Positions 1 through 6,842 of a stretch of DNA of 7,522 bases are shown piece after piece. The first letter of the stretch is position 1. Every line of letters starts with the position of its first letter. Below the pieces are notes generated by a model, which ran no database searches, was not told the origin of the DNA, and worked only from the letters and a program-made list of their open reading frames with translations. This DNA comes from Planctomycetaceae bacterium (lineage in GTDB: Bacteria; Planctomycetota; Planctomycetia; Planctomycetales; Planctomycetaceae), in the NCBI GenBank assembly GCA_020426125.1, contig JAGQQQ010000552.1, positions 1 through 7,522 of the forward strand, in the 5' to 3' direction. A program made the position numbers and the translations under genes.

Positions 1-35
1 AGCTCTCAACCTTTCTCGCAGGCGAACCCGATGGA

Positions 36-935
36 ATGGACGTTCGAGATCGGGACCAGTTCAAGAGTCTGGCGAAACAGGCGATCGGATTTGCCCAGAG
101 GTGGACTTCTCTGGTTGGGGGCCAAAAGAATCGGACCACGTTTTTCTCACAGGATCACGAAGATCTCAAACGAGAAATCCGCGAGCGATTTCCCGATGTC
201 CGTCAGGAAATCACGGCGTTAATCGAAAAGTCTCACTCCCCGAGTATCGCGCTCGCCGGTCGATGCCTGCTTCAGTCTCTGGATGACGTTCATGACCGGA
301 TTGAAAATGCCACAGGCTCTGACTTGGAGGAGCCCGATCCCAGGCATCTCCTCAGCGGCGATCTCCTCCGAATTCCCGGACTCCGACTCAACGCGTCCTG
401 GCAGCCGAGCCAATCTGGAAGTGCGCTCCTGGACACGCTCGCGCGAGCATTTACCGAACCCCTTCCCAATTGGGAAATGGCCATCATTCAACACATGGAT
501 CAATTCGATCTTGATTCCGTGGATCGGATCCTTTCTTTGAATCACTGGACGAACGCGGAACGACAACGGTGGCAACGGTGGGCGAACATCCGCCGCCGTC
601 ATGCCCTTCAGGAGAACTCGAGTGCCGCTCGAGAACGGACGCGGCCCGCCGAACCGGTCTCCGGACGCTTGAGCGACTCCAAAGTCCTCCTGGAGATGTC
701 GGCGAAACTTGCCGCACTCAAGCAGGAGATTGAACAAAAAAAACAAGAACAGGAAGACACCGCGTCGGCTTTGGATGACTCCACACTGGATTTGCAGTTG
801 AACGAGTCGAAACCATCGCTTCGCGAACGCCTCCGCAACCTCGCAACGACCACTGACGAACCACGAAACGAATCAACGGACACTTCCGACCATTCCCAAT
901 GGATCATCGATCTGGACGATGGCGACTCCCAGTAA
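36..935 (+). CDS. Hypothetical helical/coiled-coil protein, start uncertain
   Basis: I do not recognise a family. From the ATG at 36 the product is 299 residues. The frame is open without a stop to the left edge (from base 3), and no Shine-Dalgarno sits at a good distance from this ATG, so the true start may lie upstream and the gene may be partial. No signal peptide or membrane segment is visible. Residues 1-92 look mostly helical and charged. A short conserved-looking patch, LLRIPGLRLNASW, is at 110-122, followed by helical sequence to about 190 with several Trp (146, 171, 179, 182). Residues 211-245 form a likely coiled coil rich in Lys, Glu and Gln. The remainder is polar and probably disordered, ending in an acidic tail (IIDLDDGDSQ). 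Codon usage resembles the downstream genes, which supports real coding. It lies 152 bases before the TPR gene on the same strand and may share its pathway, but no function is assigned. Confidence 0.72.
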   Translation: MDVRDRDQFKSLAKQAIGFAQRWTSLVGGQKNRTTFFSQDHEDLKREIRERFPDVRQEITALIEKSHSPSIALAGRCLLQSLDDVHDRIENATGSDLEEPDPRHLLSGDLLRIPGLRLNASWQPSQSGSALLDTLARAFTEPLPNWEMAIIQHMDQFDLDSVDRILSLNHWTNAERQRWQRWANIRRRHALQENSSAARERTRPAEPVSGRLSDSKVLLEMSAKLAALKQEIEQKKQEQEDTASALDDSTLDLQLNESKPSLRERLRNLATTTDEPRNESTDTSDHSQWIIDLDDGDSQ

Positions 936-1087
936 TTCTCGCATCGTGTCGGTCGCGAAATGCGAACGAGACGCCCTTTGAGCGTGACCTCGATGTGGAG
1001 GTGACAATCGAACCATCGAACCGCAATCCGCTAGACGGTCACAGATTTTCCTGCGGCAAATTCCGGTCGACTGACCCCGAGTAGACA
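936..1087. other. Intergenic gap before TPR gene, possible control region
   Basis: This 152-base gap is the only sizeable one upstream of the TPR-FKBP-kinase cluster, so a promoter for the cluster would most naturally lie here. I see no convincing -35/-10 pair. Visible structure: an inverted repeat TCGCAT (939-944) / ATGCGA (960-965) just after the upstream stop, without a T-run; a small hairpin ACCTC (987-991) / GAGGT (998-1002); and an exact tandem repeat of ATCGAACC at 1007-1014 and 1015-1022. Only a weak GAG (1079-1081) precedes the TPR start. A small frame at 899-1084 overlaps the upstream gene and is not credible as a gene. Confidence 0.4.
1007..1022. repeat. Tandem 8-bp direct repeat ATCGAACC x2
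   Basis: Two exact, adjacent copies of ATCGAACC (1007-1014 and 1015-1022) lie 66-81 bases before the TPR start codon in non-coding sequence. Side-by-side octamers can be paired half-sites for a regulator, but a chance duplication is also possible. No known operator is recognised. Confidence 0.4.
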
Positions 1088-4000
1088 ATGAGTGAATTCC
1101 AATTCAGTCGCTGGTTGACGACACAACAACTCGCTTCGAAGCCTCGATTCATCGACCAGATGAAATCCGGGCAGCGGGTCGTTGTCCGTTGCGACCGACA
1201 CTCCGTGTTGAACGATCTCTGTCCAGCATCACGGATGATTCATGCGGCGGCGCGTGAGGCCTTCCCCATGGAAGGCATTCAGAACGTTCATGCGCCCATT
1301 GTGTTACTCCATTTTCGTACAGAACTCCTCACGACGGTCTCACTCGGATTGGCTTCCGAGCGGCACCAATTCCCCCAAAGGCAATTCTCTCGACGGCGAG
1401 AACTTCTGCAGGAGCTGCGCGCCCATTTGCGGCGGCAACCGACCGGGTTGGTCATTTTTCACGGCTGTTGCGATCCCGCACTCGTGGAGTCACTGGCCGA
1501 CGGAAACGAACAACTCGCGTTTGTCATTATCTCTCAACCAGGTGAACCGTTTCCCCTGGAATGGACATGCGAGACCGTTCCATCAACCAGCCAGAGCAAT
1601 CTGGAAGAGCTTGCGGCTCGCTGGACGTCATCCTCACCGGGGAAGCTTCGTGGCAAGAAACTCCCTCGGCAACTCGGTTTCTACTTTTCCGACGAGTTGG
1701 CGACGGCCATGGTTCTCCAACAGGACCAGTCGCATGCGGATCTCGGCCGGCCAAATCTGGTCGCGGAATCGTTGTCCCCATTCCCGGCCGCAGTTCATCG
1801 CGGTTGGCAACTCCTCGAGGGACATCAGCAATCGGAAGCCCTGGAGTTGGCCATTTCCTGTTGGAATACGGCGGAACTGCCGACATTCGCCCGACGAGAA
1901 ACCATCTCCGCGATGGCCAACGTTGGTTTCATCTGGACGGGCCCGTTCGGTCAGAATCCAATCCTCCCTCCCCGGATTGCCCGGGAAATCGTGTCAACCC
2001 AGTCCCATTGCCTGAATGCCAACCGGCTCGACACGTTCCTGGAGTCGTGGAATCTCGCCGTTCGGGAAAACCCCCTCCGTTTGCGGGACGTTCCCGCCGT
2101 GGACGCGCTCATCTCGACGATGCTTCGACTTCCCTCACTTCCCCATTCGTCGATTGGTTCTCTGACCCGGTTGGTGCAAGGAATGGCTGACGCAGGTTGC
2201 GGCGAACGCGCCGACGAGCTTTTCGAACGACTCATTTCCAAAGTCGACGGGACCGAACTCACGTCCCAGCAAAAGGCACAAGTGAGGAAATGCCAGGGAC
2301 GCGCCCTCGTCTCTTGCGAACGCTATGCGGCCGCGGGTCCGGTTCTTGCAGAAGCGGTCGAGATCAATAGCCAAGCTGGCGTCGTGGATATCGAACTCGA
2401 TCTTGATGTGGCGGAGGTCAGTTTATTGGAATGCCAGAACCGTCGAGCCTTGTCCACTCTCCAACGTGTTGAACGGCAATTGCGGTCGAACGACTCAACT
2501 CGCGATACCGGCATTTGGACTCGCTTCCGGTATCTGCAGGGAGCATGTCTGCTAGCGATGAATCGCGCACCGGAGGCCGTGCGAGTCCTCTCGGCCTCGT
2601 TGGCGGACCGTGAGGCGTTTCTTGACGCTGATTCCGCTGCGCTTTCTAAACACCGCATCCTTCTCGCTCGGGGGTTGTTTGCGGAACGGAGAACGGAAGA
2701 GGCTGAACTGATCCTCCGAAAGGACTTACAAATCCGCGAATCCCTACCGGGAGCTTCGAGATTTGAGCAAGCGGTCCCGATCTCGTTACTCGCGGAGCTA
2801 TATTGTGCCCAAGGTCGAACATCCGCCGCCGAGCCACTTCTCCGTCGGCTCTGGGAACTCCGTCGAACACATCTGGATTCTCACGATCCGTTGATTGCGG
2901 AGGCCGCTTCCCGGTTGGCGAGCGTGATCTCCTCAAATGGAGCGTTTCATGAAGCGGTCCCCCTTTTTCGAGAGGCGGTCTCCCGGGTCATTCAGACCTT
3001 CGGAACCAACCATCCTGAGACTGCCAAGGTCAACAATGATCTCGCGGAAAGCCTGCTGGCCGCCGGAAAGACGGATCAGGCCCGGCGCCTGTTGGAACGG
3101 AGCTTGAGAATTCAGGAGCAAACACTTCGAGCCAACGACCCCGCGATCTGCCGGACCCGAAACAATCTCGCGGCGACTTATGTCGCGGAACGGCAATTGG
3201 ATGCGGCCGAAAAACTTTATCGGCGAGATCTCGCTGTGAAGCAGGAAGCCGTCCATCCCAATCTGTTGTCCATTGCCGTCACCTTGAATAATCTCGGCGA
3301 AGTTGTCCAAGCGCAGGGACGAGTCGAGGATGCCAAGCAATTCCTGCGCGAGTCGCTCACTCTCAGAAAGGACGCCCTCCCCGCCACCCACCCTCATTAC
3401 GCTCAATCGCTCAACAATTACGGCTCCTGTTTGCTGATGGCGGGGCAAATCGCAGAGGCGGAGCCTCTCCTGAGCGAAGCGCTTGAGATCCGCCGGAAGA
3501 ACCTGCCAGATTCGCACCCCCAGTTAATCGCCTCTTTGCTCTCGTGCAGTGAAGCTCGAACCAGCACGAACCGTTTGGAAGCGGCAAGAGAATTGCTCGA
3601 AGACGCCGTCCGCATGGGAGACCAGTGTTACGGCAACGCGCATCCTCAATTGGCACAACTCTGGGTCCGTTTGGGACATGTCTATATCAAGACCGATCAC
3701 ATCGCGCGGGGAGAGTTGCTCTTACTCAAGGCCAAGACCCTGTTGGAAAAGACCGTTGAATCAGGACACCGGTTTCGCGGGGAACTTTTCCATGCTTTGG
3801 GAGAGCTTCGACAAACGGAAGGGAGACTCCAGGACGCCTTTCTGTTCCTGGAACAGGCCGATGCCGTCCTCTCGGAATCGACACCGGCGAACCGGCAGCA
3901 ACTGGCGGAAATTCGAAATCTGCTGGGACGGAATCTGCTGCAACGGAATCAAGCTGAGTTGGCGGAACTCCAGTTCCGCAAATCTCGCGAAACGATGGAG

Positions 4001-4702
4001 GAACTGCGCCTGCGGAACCATCCGGCGGAAGTCACGGCAAGTCAAGGGCTCGCGGAGGCTCTGACCTATCTCCAGAAATATCAAGAGGCGGAAACTCTGC
4101 TCAGGGAGTTGGCCACGCAACGAAGCGTCGATCAGGAACAAACACCCGAGCAGCACGCGAGGATCTGCCTGCAATGGGCCGATGTCCTCATCGGGATGCA
4201 GGAATTTCCCCGCGCGCGGCGATTGCTTGAGGAACTGCTGATGGAGTGGAACGATTGCCGCGAACGAGATCAAGAGCTCTTGGAAACCCGGACACTCCTC
4301 ATGGCCCTCGCCCTGGCCACCTCGGATTATTCCCTCGCGGAGAAGCAAGCGGCACTTTGCCTCGCCTTGACGACTCAGTTGAACGGCAGCCACTCCCCTT
4401 CTGCCAAACAGTATCGAGAGAATCTCGAAGAGATTCAAAAACTGGTTCGGCCACCGTCCGCTGAGTCCCGCACTTCCAGATCGCATCCCGATACGTCGGC
4501 GAATGCGGAGAACCTCCCCCGCGTCGTGGCTTCCCGAATTCATCGCGTCTACGAGTTGTTGCCGCATCGGATTCCTGTCCGAACGGACTCCCCAAGATCG
4601 GCTCTTGACCTCGATGACCAGGCAACTGGCAATCCGCCGTCCGTTAATCGACTTCCAGACGAAGACCTGTCTGAAAATCACGTGCTCGACGACATCCTTT
4701 GA
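1088..4702 (+). CDS. Large TPR-repeat protein with possible degenerate STAND-like N-terminus
   Basis: The product is 1204 residues, probably a cytoplasmic scaffold, since no signal peptide or membrane span is seen. Residues 1-220 contain β-strand-like segments arranged as in a STAND/NB-ARC NTPase: IVLLHFRTELLTT (71-83) where a P-loop would sit, and GLVIFHGCCDPALVESL (120-136) then LAFVIIS (143-149), resembling the Walker B and sensor strands. The P-loop glycines and lysine are absent, so ATP binding is unlikely. Residues 235-460 are helical with weak repeats. From about 520 to 1110 come roughly 13 TPR units of 42 residues of the kinesin-light-chain type (TPR_10/TPR_12). Their (H/D)P linker prolines at 601, 643, 685, 769, 811, 853 and 979 keep an exact multiple of 42. 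The last 85 residues are Ser/Asp-rich and probably disordered. The ATG at 1088 has only a weak GAG upstream but precedes the first plausible structured residues. TPRs of this kind bind protein partners, and no enzymatic role is visible. It is probably co-transcribed with the FKBP gene 37 bases downstream. Confidence 0.93.
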   Translation: MSEFQFSRWLTTQQLASKPRFIDQMKSGQRVVVRCDRHSVLNDLCPASRMIHAAAREAFPMEGIQNVHAPIVLLHFRTELLTTVSLGLASERHQFPQRQFSRRRELLQELRAHLRRQPTGLVIFHGCCDPALVESLADGNEQLAFVIISQPGEPFPLEWTCETVPSTSQSNLEELAARWTSSSPGKLRGKKLPRQLGFYFSDELATAMVLQQDQSHADLGRPNLVAESLSPFPAAVHRGWQLLEGHQQSEALELAISCWNTAELPTFARRETISAMANVGFIWTGPFGQNPILPPRIAREIVSTQSHCLNANRLDTFLESWNLAVRENPLRLRDVPAVDALISTMLRLPSLPHSSIGSLTRLVQGMADAGCGERADELFERLISKVDGTELTSQQKAQVRKCQGRALVSCERYAAAGPVLAEAVEINSQAGVVDIELDLDVAEVSLLECQNRRALSTLQRVERQLRSNDSTRDTGIWTRFRYLQGACLLAMNRAPEAVRVLSASLADREAFLDADSAALSKHRILLARGLFAERRTEEAELILRKDLQIRESLPGASRFEQAVPISLLAELYCAQGRTSAAEPLLRRLWELRRTHLDSHDPLIAEAASRLASVISSNGAFHEAVPLFREAVSRVIQTFGTNHPETAKVNNDLAESLLAAGKTDQARRLLERSLRIQEQTLRANDPAICRTRNNLAATYVAERQLDAAEKLYRRDLAVKQEAVHPNLLSIAVTLNNLGEVVQAQGRVEDAKQFLRESLTLRKDALPATHPHYAQSLNNYGSCLLMAGQIAEAEPLLSEALEIRRKNLPDSHPQLIASLLSCSEARTSTNRLEAARELLEDAVRMGDQCYGNAHPQLAQLWVRLGHVYIKTDHIARGELLLLKAKTLLEKTVESGHRFRGELFHALGELRQTEGRLQDAFLFLEQADAVLSESTPANRQQLAEIRNLLGRNLLQRNQAELAELQFRKSRETMEELRLRNHPAEVTASQGLAEALTYLQKYQEAETLLRELATQRSVDQEQTPEQHARICLQWADVLIGMQEFPRARRLLEELLMEWNDCRERDQELLETRTLLMALALATSDYSLAEKQAALCLALTTQLNGSHSPSAKQYRENLEEIQKLVRPPSAESRTSRSHPDTSANAENLPRVVASRIHRVYELLPHRIPVRTDSPRSALDLDDQATGNPPSVNRLPDEDLSENHVLDDIL

Positions 4703-4727
4703 TCCACCCGATCGACCTCGCAATCCC

Positions 4728-4731
4728 GGAG
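4728..4731 (+). promoter_or_regulatory. Ribosome binding site (GGAG) of the FKBP gene
   Basis: GGAG lies 8 bases before the ATG at 4740, good spacing for a Shine-Dalgarno. It decides the start: the same frame is open back to an ATG at 4503, but that would overlap the TPR gene by 200 bases and add 79 residues with no FKBP similarity. Confidence 0.65.
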
Positions 4732-4739
4732 CGTTTTCC

Positions 4740-5216
4740 ATGAACCAGCCGCGCGTCCAACCTGGAGATCAGGTGCGCATTCATTACACCACAAAGTCAC
4801 TCGATGGGAGTGTGATCGAGACTTCGCGTCATCGGGAACCACTCGATTTTCGGGCCGGTTCGGACGAGATCATCTCGGCGGTCAGCCAGGCCGTTTGCGG
4901 CCTACGTCTGGGAAGCAGCCGGACGATTACGGCACTTCCTGGATCGGCCTTCGGATTGCGTCGCGAGGAATTGGTGCGACCGGTTTCTCGGAACCATCTT
5001 CCCCGGGAAGCGGCCAGTGGAACACAACTGGAAGCAACCTGTGAGACGGGCCAGGTGTCCCTTTGGGTTCAGAAGGTTCAGGGAGAGGAGGTTCTGATCG
5101 ACGGCAACCATCCCCTCGCAGGAGAAACCCTCGTGGTGGAGCTCGAACTGGTCGGTCACCAGCCCAGAGTTTGTGAGGATTCCCCATCTGGTTTTCGGGG
5201 TAATGACTCCCTGTGA
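4740..5216 (+). CDS. SlyD-like FKBP-type peptidyl-prolyl isomerase/chaperone
   Basis: The 158-residue protein has the SlyD layout. An FKBP half (about 7-71) with VQPGDQVRIHYTTKSLDGSVIE and PLDFRAGSDEIISAV is followed by an insert-in-flap chaperone domain (about 72-121), then the hallmark return strand DGNHPLAGETL (121-131) and VVELELVG. Family members catalyse prolyl cis-trans isomerisation and hold unfolded clients in the cytoplasm. No signal peptide is present. The start at 4740 is supported by GGAG 8 bases upstream. Compared with E. coli SlyD from memory, Tyr16 and Asp22 are kept, but the AYG tyrosine is Phe71 and the Phe in the final strand is Val133, so catalysis may be weak. The His-rich nickel-binding tail of enterobacterial SlyD is absent, and the C-terminus (144-158) is short and polar. 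The gene sits between the TPR and kinase genes with gaps of 37 and 66 bases, suggesting one operon and perhaps a dedicated folding role. A trigger-factor-like or FkpA-type protein is less likely because of the DGNHPLAG motif. Confidence 0.9.
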   Translation: MNQPRVQPGDQVRIHYTTKSLDGSVIETSRHREPLDFRAGSDEIISAVSQAVCGLRLGSSRTITALPGSAFGLRREELVRPVSRNHLPREAASGTQLEATCETGQVSLWVQKVQGEEVLIDGNHPLAGETLVVELELVGHQPRVCEDSPSGFRGNDSL

Positions 5217-5282
5217 GTGTCGAACGAAGCGTGCTTCCTCGATGCGCGTCCGTGAAATTTCAGGTTTACAGAGACTCAAATC
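5217..5282. promoter_or_regulatory. FKBP-kinase spacer with hairpin and palindrome
   Basis: This 66-base spacer holds two symmetric elements. The first is an inverted repeat TCGA (5220-5223) + GAAGC (5226-5230) against GCTTC (5233-5237) + TCGA (5239-5242), which could form a hairpin with a small internal bulge. The second is a perfect 10-base palindrome TGAAATTTCA (5253-5262), 20 bases before the kinase ATG. The hairpin has no T-run, so it is not a typical terminator. It could affect mRNA stability or set kinase expression relative to the upstream genes, and the palindrome could be an operator. GAGA at 5271-5274 is a weak ribosome binding site for the kinase. Confidence 0.35.
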
Positions 5283-6842
5283 ATGGCAATCAAACTGACC
5301 GTTGAATCCTTTCTGGCCGGCGTGCGGCAAAGCGGATTGATTGACGAACCGACCTTTGAAGCGTTTCTCACCGAGTGCGAACGATCTCACTCACTTCGAG
5401 ACGCCGATCAGGCGGCGGCACAGCTTGTTCAGCGGAAACTGCTGACGGACTGGCAGGCATCTAAGCTACTTCAAGGAAAGTTCAAAGGGTTTCTGTTGGG
5501 ACGTTACCGGCTGATGAACCTGCTTGGGCGGGGTGAGATGAGTTCCATCTATCTCGCCGAGCATTCGCTGATGAAGCGCCGTTGCGCCATTAAAGTCCTT
5601 CCGGCCAACAAAGTCAGGGACACATCCTACTTGGGCCGCTTTCAACGGGAAGCGCAGGCCGTCGCATCCCTGAACCATCCCAACATCGTCAGGGCGTATG
5701 ACGTCGACATGGTGCATGAGGCTGGAACGGACATTCACTTCCTCGTGATGGAACACGTTCCAGGCCGAAACCTGGAACAGGTTCTCGACGAGGAACGTGA
5801 GATCTCCATCGTCCAGGCCGCGGAATTCATCCGTCAGGCCGCCGAAGGGCTTTCCCACGCGCATGAGGCAGGTCTGATCCATCGCGATATCAAACCGGGG
5901 AATCTTTTGATCGATCAACAGGAGACTGTCAGACTCCTGGATCTGGGACTCGCCCGATTCTTTAAGGAGACGGATATCGAGTCTCTGACAATCAAACACG
6001 ATGAAAAAGTGCTCGGGACGGCCGACTACCTCGCACCGGAACAGGCCGTCGACAGCCACGCCGTCGATGAACGTGCCGACATTTACAGCTTGGGCTGCAC
6101 ACTCTACTTCGCTTTGACCGGCACCCCCCCATTCACGGAAGGAACCCTCGTCCAACGGCTGCTGGCACACCAAACTAAGGCGCCCCCCGCGATCGAAAAC
6201 ATGAGACGCGACACGCCACCGGAACTCACAGCCATCGTCCGCAGGATGATGTCGAAGGCAAAGGAAGACCGATACCAGACCGCACGCGACGTCGCCGATG
6301 CGCTGGGGGAATTTCTGATGACTTTTGGTGGCGCCGAATGGCGGCGTCAACACCCCGAGATTGTGGCACGGTTTACTGACATCGAGAACCTGAGGCCACA
6401 AATCACCGCTACGACATCCGTGACCGTGGAAGAGCCTGTTCAGTCGCCTGGTTCCCCAGCGGCGATCACACGAGAAGAGGCAAGCGGCCCCGATGACACG
6501 CAAGTCCCATCGGATCGCCCGGTCACCATGGAATCCGATCCGACGGACTCGGAGACAGGGGATCCGGCACCCCTTCGCCAGACGCAACTCCAGCCAAGAC
6601 GCCGCGCCGCGAACGGCCGCCGACCTCAACCCAGGAAATCTCTGCCTAAACCGCCGGTTCCCGTGCCGGTTTGGCGCCAACTCATGAGGTTTGCCAAAAG
6701 TCATATCGCCGAGATCACATTTGCGGTCGCGGTGATTCTCGCGGTCGCGGTGATCGTGGGAATTGGTGTCAACCTGCAAGCTTATTCCGATCAGGCCGCC
6801 AAAGCGCTAGAGAAGACGGAGGCCGAGTCGCGATCCCATTGA
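5283..6842 (+). CDS. Transmembrane serine/threonine protein kinase, planctomycete type
   Basis: The 519-residue Hanks-type kinase transfers phosphate from ATP to Ser/Thr of protein targets. Residues 1-72 are the N-terminal helical module common before planctomycete kinases (LLTDWQASKLLQGK at 53-66). The kinase domain spans about 76-345: G-loop LGRGEMSSIYLA (81-92; third glycine is Ser87), Lys104 in AIK, αC Glu123, catalytic HRDIKPGN (200-207, Asp202, Asn207), metal-binding DLG (220-222, in place of DFG), activation segment GTADYLAPEQ (245-254), αF Asp266 and Arg330. All catalytic residues are present, so it should be active. Residues 375-465 are a Pro/Ser/Arg-rich linker, basic just before a single membrane helix (about 478-497), with about 20 residues beyond it. 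The basic flank suggests the kinase is cytoplasmic and the short tail is outside. No PASTA or other sensor domain follows, so any input must come through partners or the N-terminal module. The gene is the third in the likely TPR-FKBP-kinase transcript. The ATG at 5283 is favoured because the N-terminal module begins there. Confidence 0.96.
   Translation: MAIKLTVESFLAGVRQSGLIDEPTFEAFLTECERSHSLRDADQAAAQLVQRKLLTDWQASKLLQGKFKGFLLGRYRLMNLLGRGEMSSIYLAEHSLMKRRCAIKVLPANKVRDTSYLGRFQREAQAVASLNHPNIVRAYDVDMVHEAGTDIHFLVMEHVPGRNLEQVLDEEREISIVQAAEFIRQAAEGLSHAHEAGLIHRDIKPGNLLIDQQETVRLLDLGLARFFKETDIESLTIKHDEKVLGTADYLAPEQAVDSHAVDERADIYSLGCTLYFALTGTPPFTEGTLVQRLLAHQTKAPPAIENMRRDTPPELTAIVRRMMSKAKEDRYQTARDVADALGEFLMTFGGAEWRRQHPEIVARFTDIENLRPQITATTSVTVEEPVQSPGSPAAITREEASGPDDTQVPSDRPVTMESDPTDSETGDPAPLRQTQLQPRRRAANGRRPQPRKSLPKPPVPVPVWRQLMRFAKSHIAEITFAVAVILAVAVIVGIGVNLQAYSDQAAKALEKTEAESRSH
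6723..6758 (+). repeat. 18-bp tandem duplication inside the kinase membrane helix
   Basis: Two 18-base units (6723-6740 and 6741-6758) share an exact 14-base block, GCGGTCGCGGTGAT, and encode AVAVIL then AVAVIV (residues 481-492). The in-frame duplication makes up over half of the predicted transmembrane helix and looks like a recent lengthening by slippage or unequal exchange. Confidence 0.75.

Noticed and set aside
939..965. Inverted repeat after the 5' gene considered as an intrinsic terminator
   Set aside because: The 6-bp stem has a 15-base loop and is not followed by a T-run.
899..1084. 61-residue frame in the gap before the TPR gene
   Set aside because: It begins inside the upstream gene, lacks motifs, and its composition is that of random translated DNA.
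1088..4702. CHAT-type protease domain in the TPR protein
   Set aside because: TPR-CHAT fusions are common, but the C-terminus here is disordered and I see no His/Cys catalytic pair in a CHAT context.
4503..4739. Longer start for the FKBP protein from the ATG at 4503
   Set aside because: It overlaps the TPR gene by 200 bases and adds 79 Arg/Ser-rich residues with no FKBP similarity. The ATG at 4740 has GGAG at good spacing.
3761..4741. 326-residue open frame on the minus strand inside the TPR gene
   Set aside because: The + strand shows clear TPR repeats through this region, and the antisense product shows no recognisable domain.
5466..6779. 437-residue open frame on the minus strand inside the kinase gene
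   Set aside because: The + strand encodes a complete kinase motif set. The antisense translation is rich in Arg, Cys and His without motifs, as expected for a shadow in GC-rich coding DNA.
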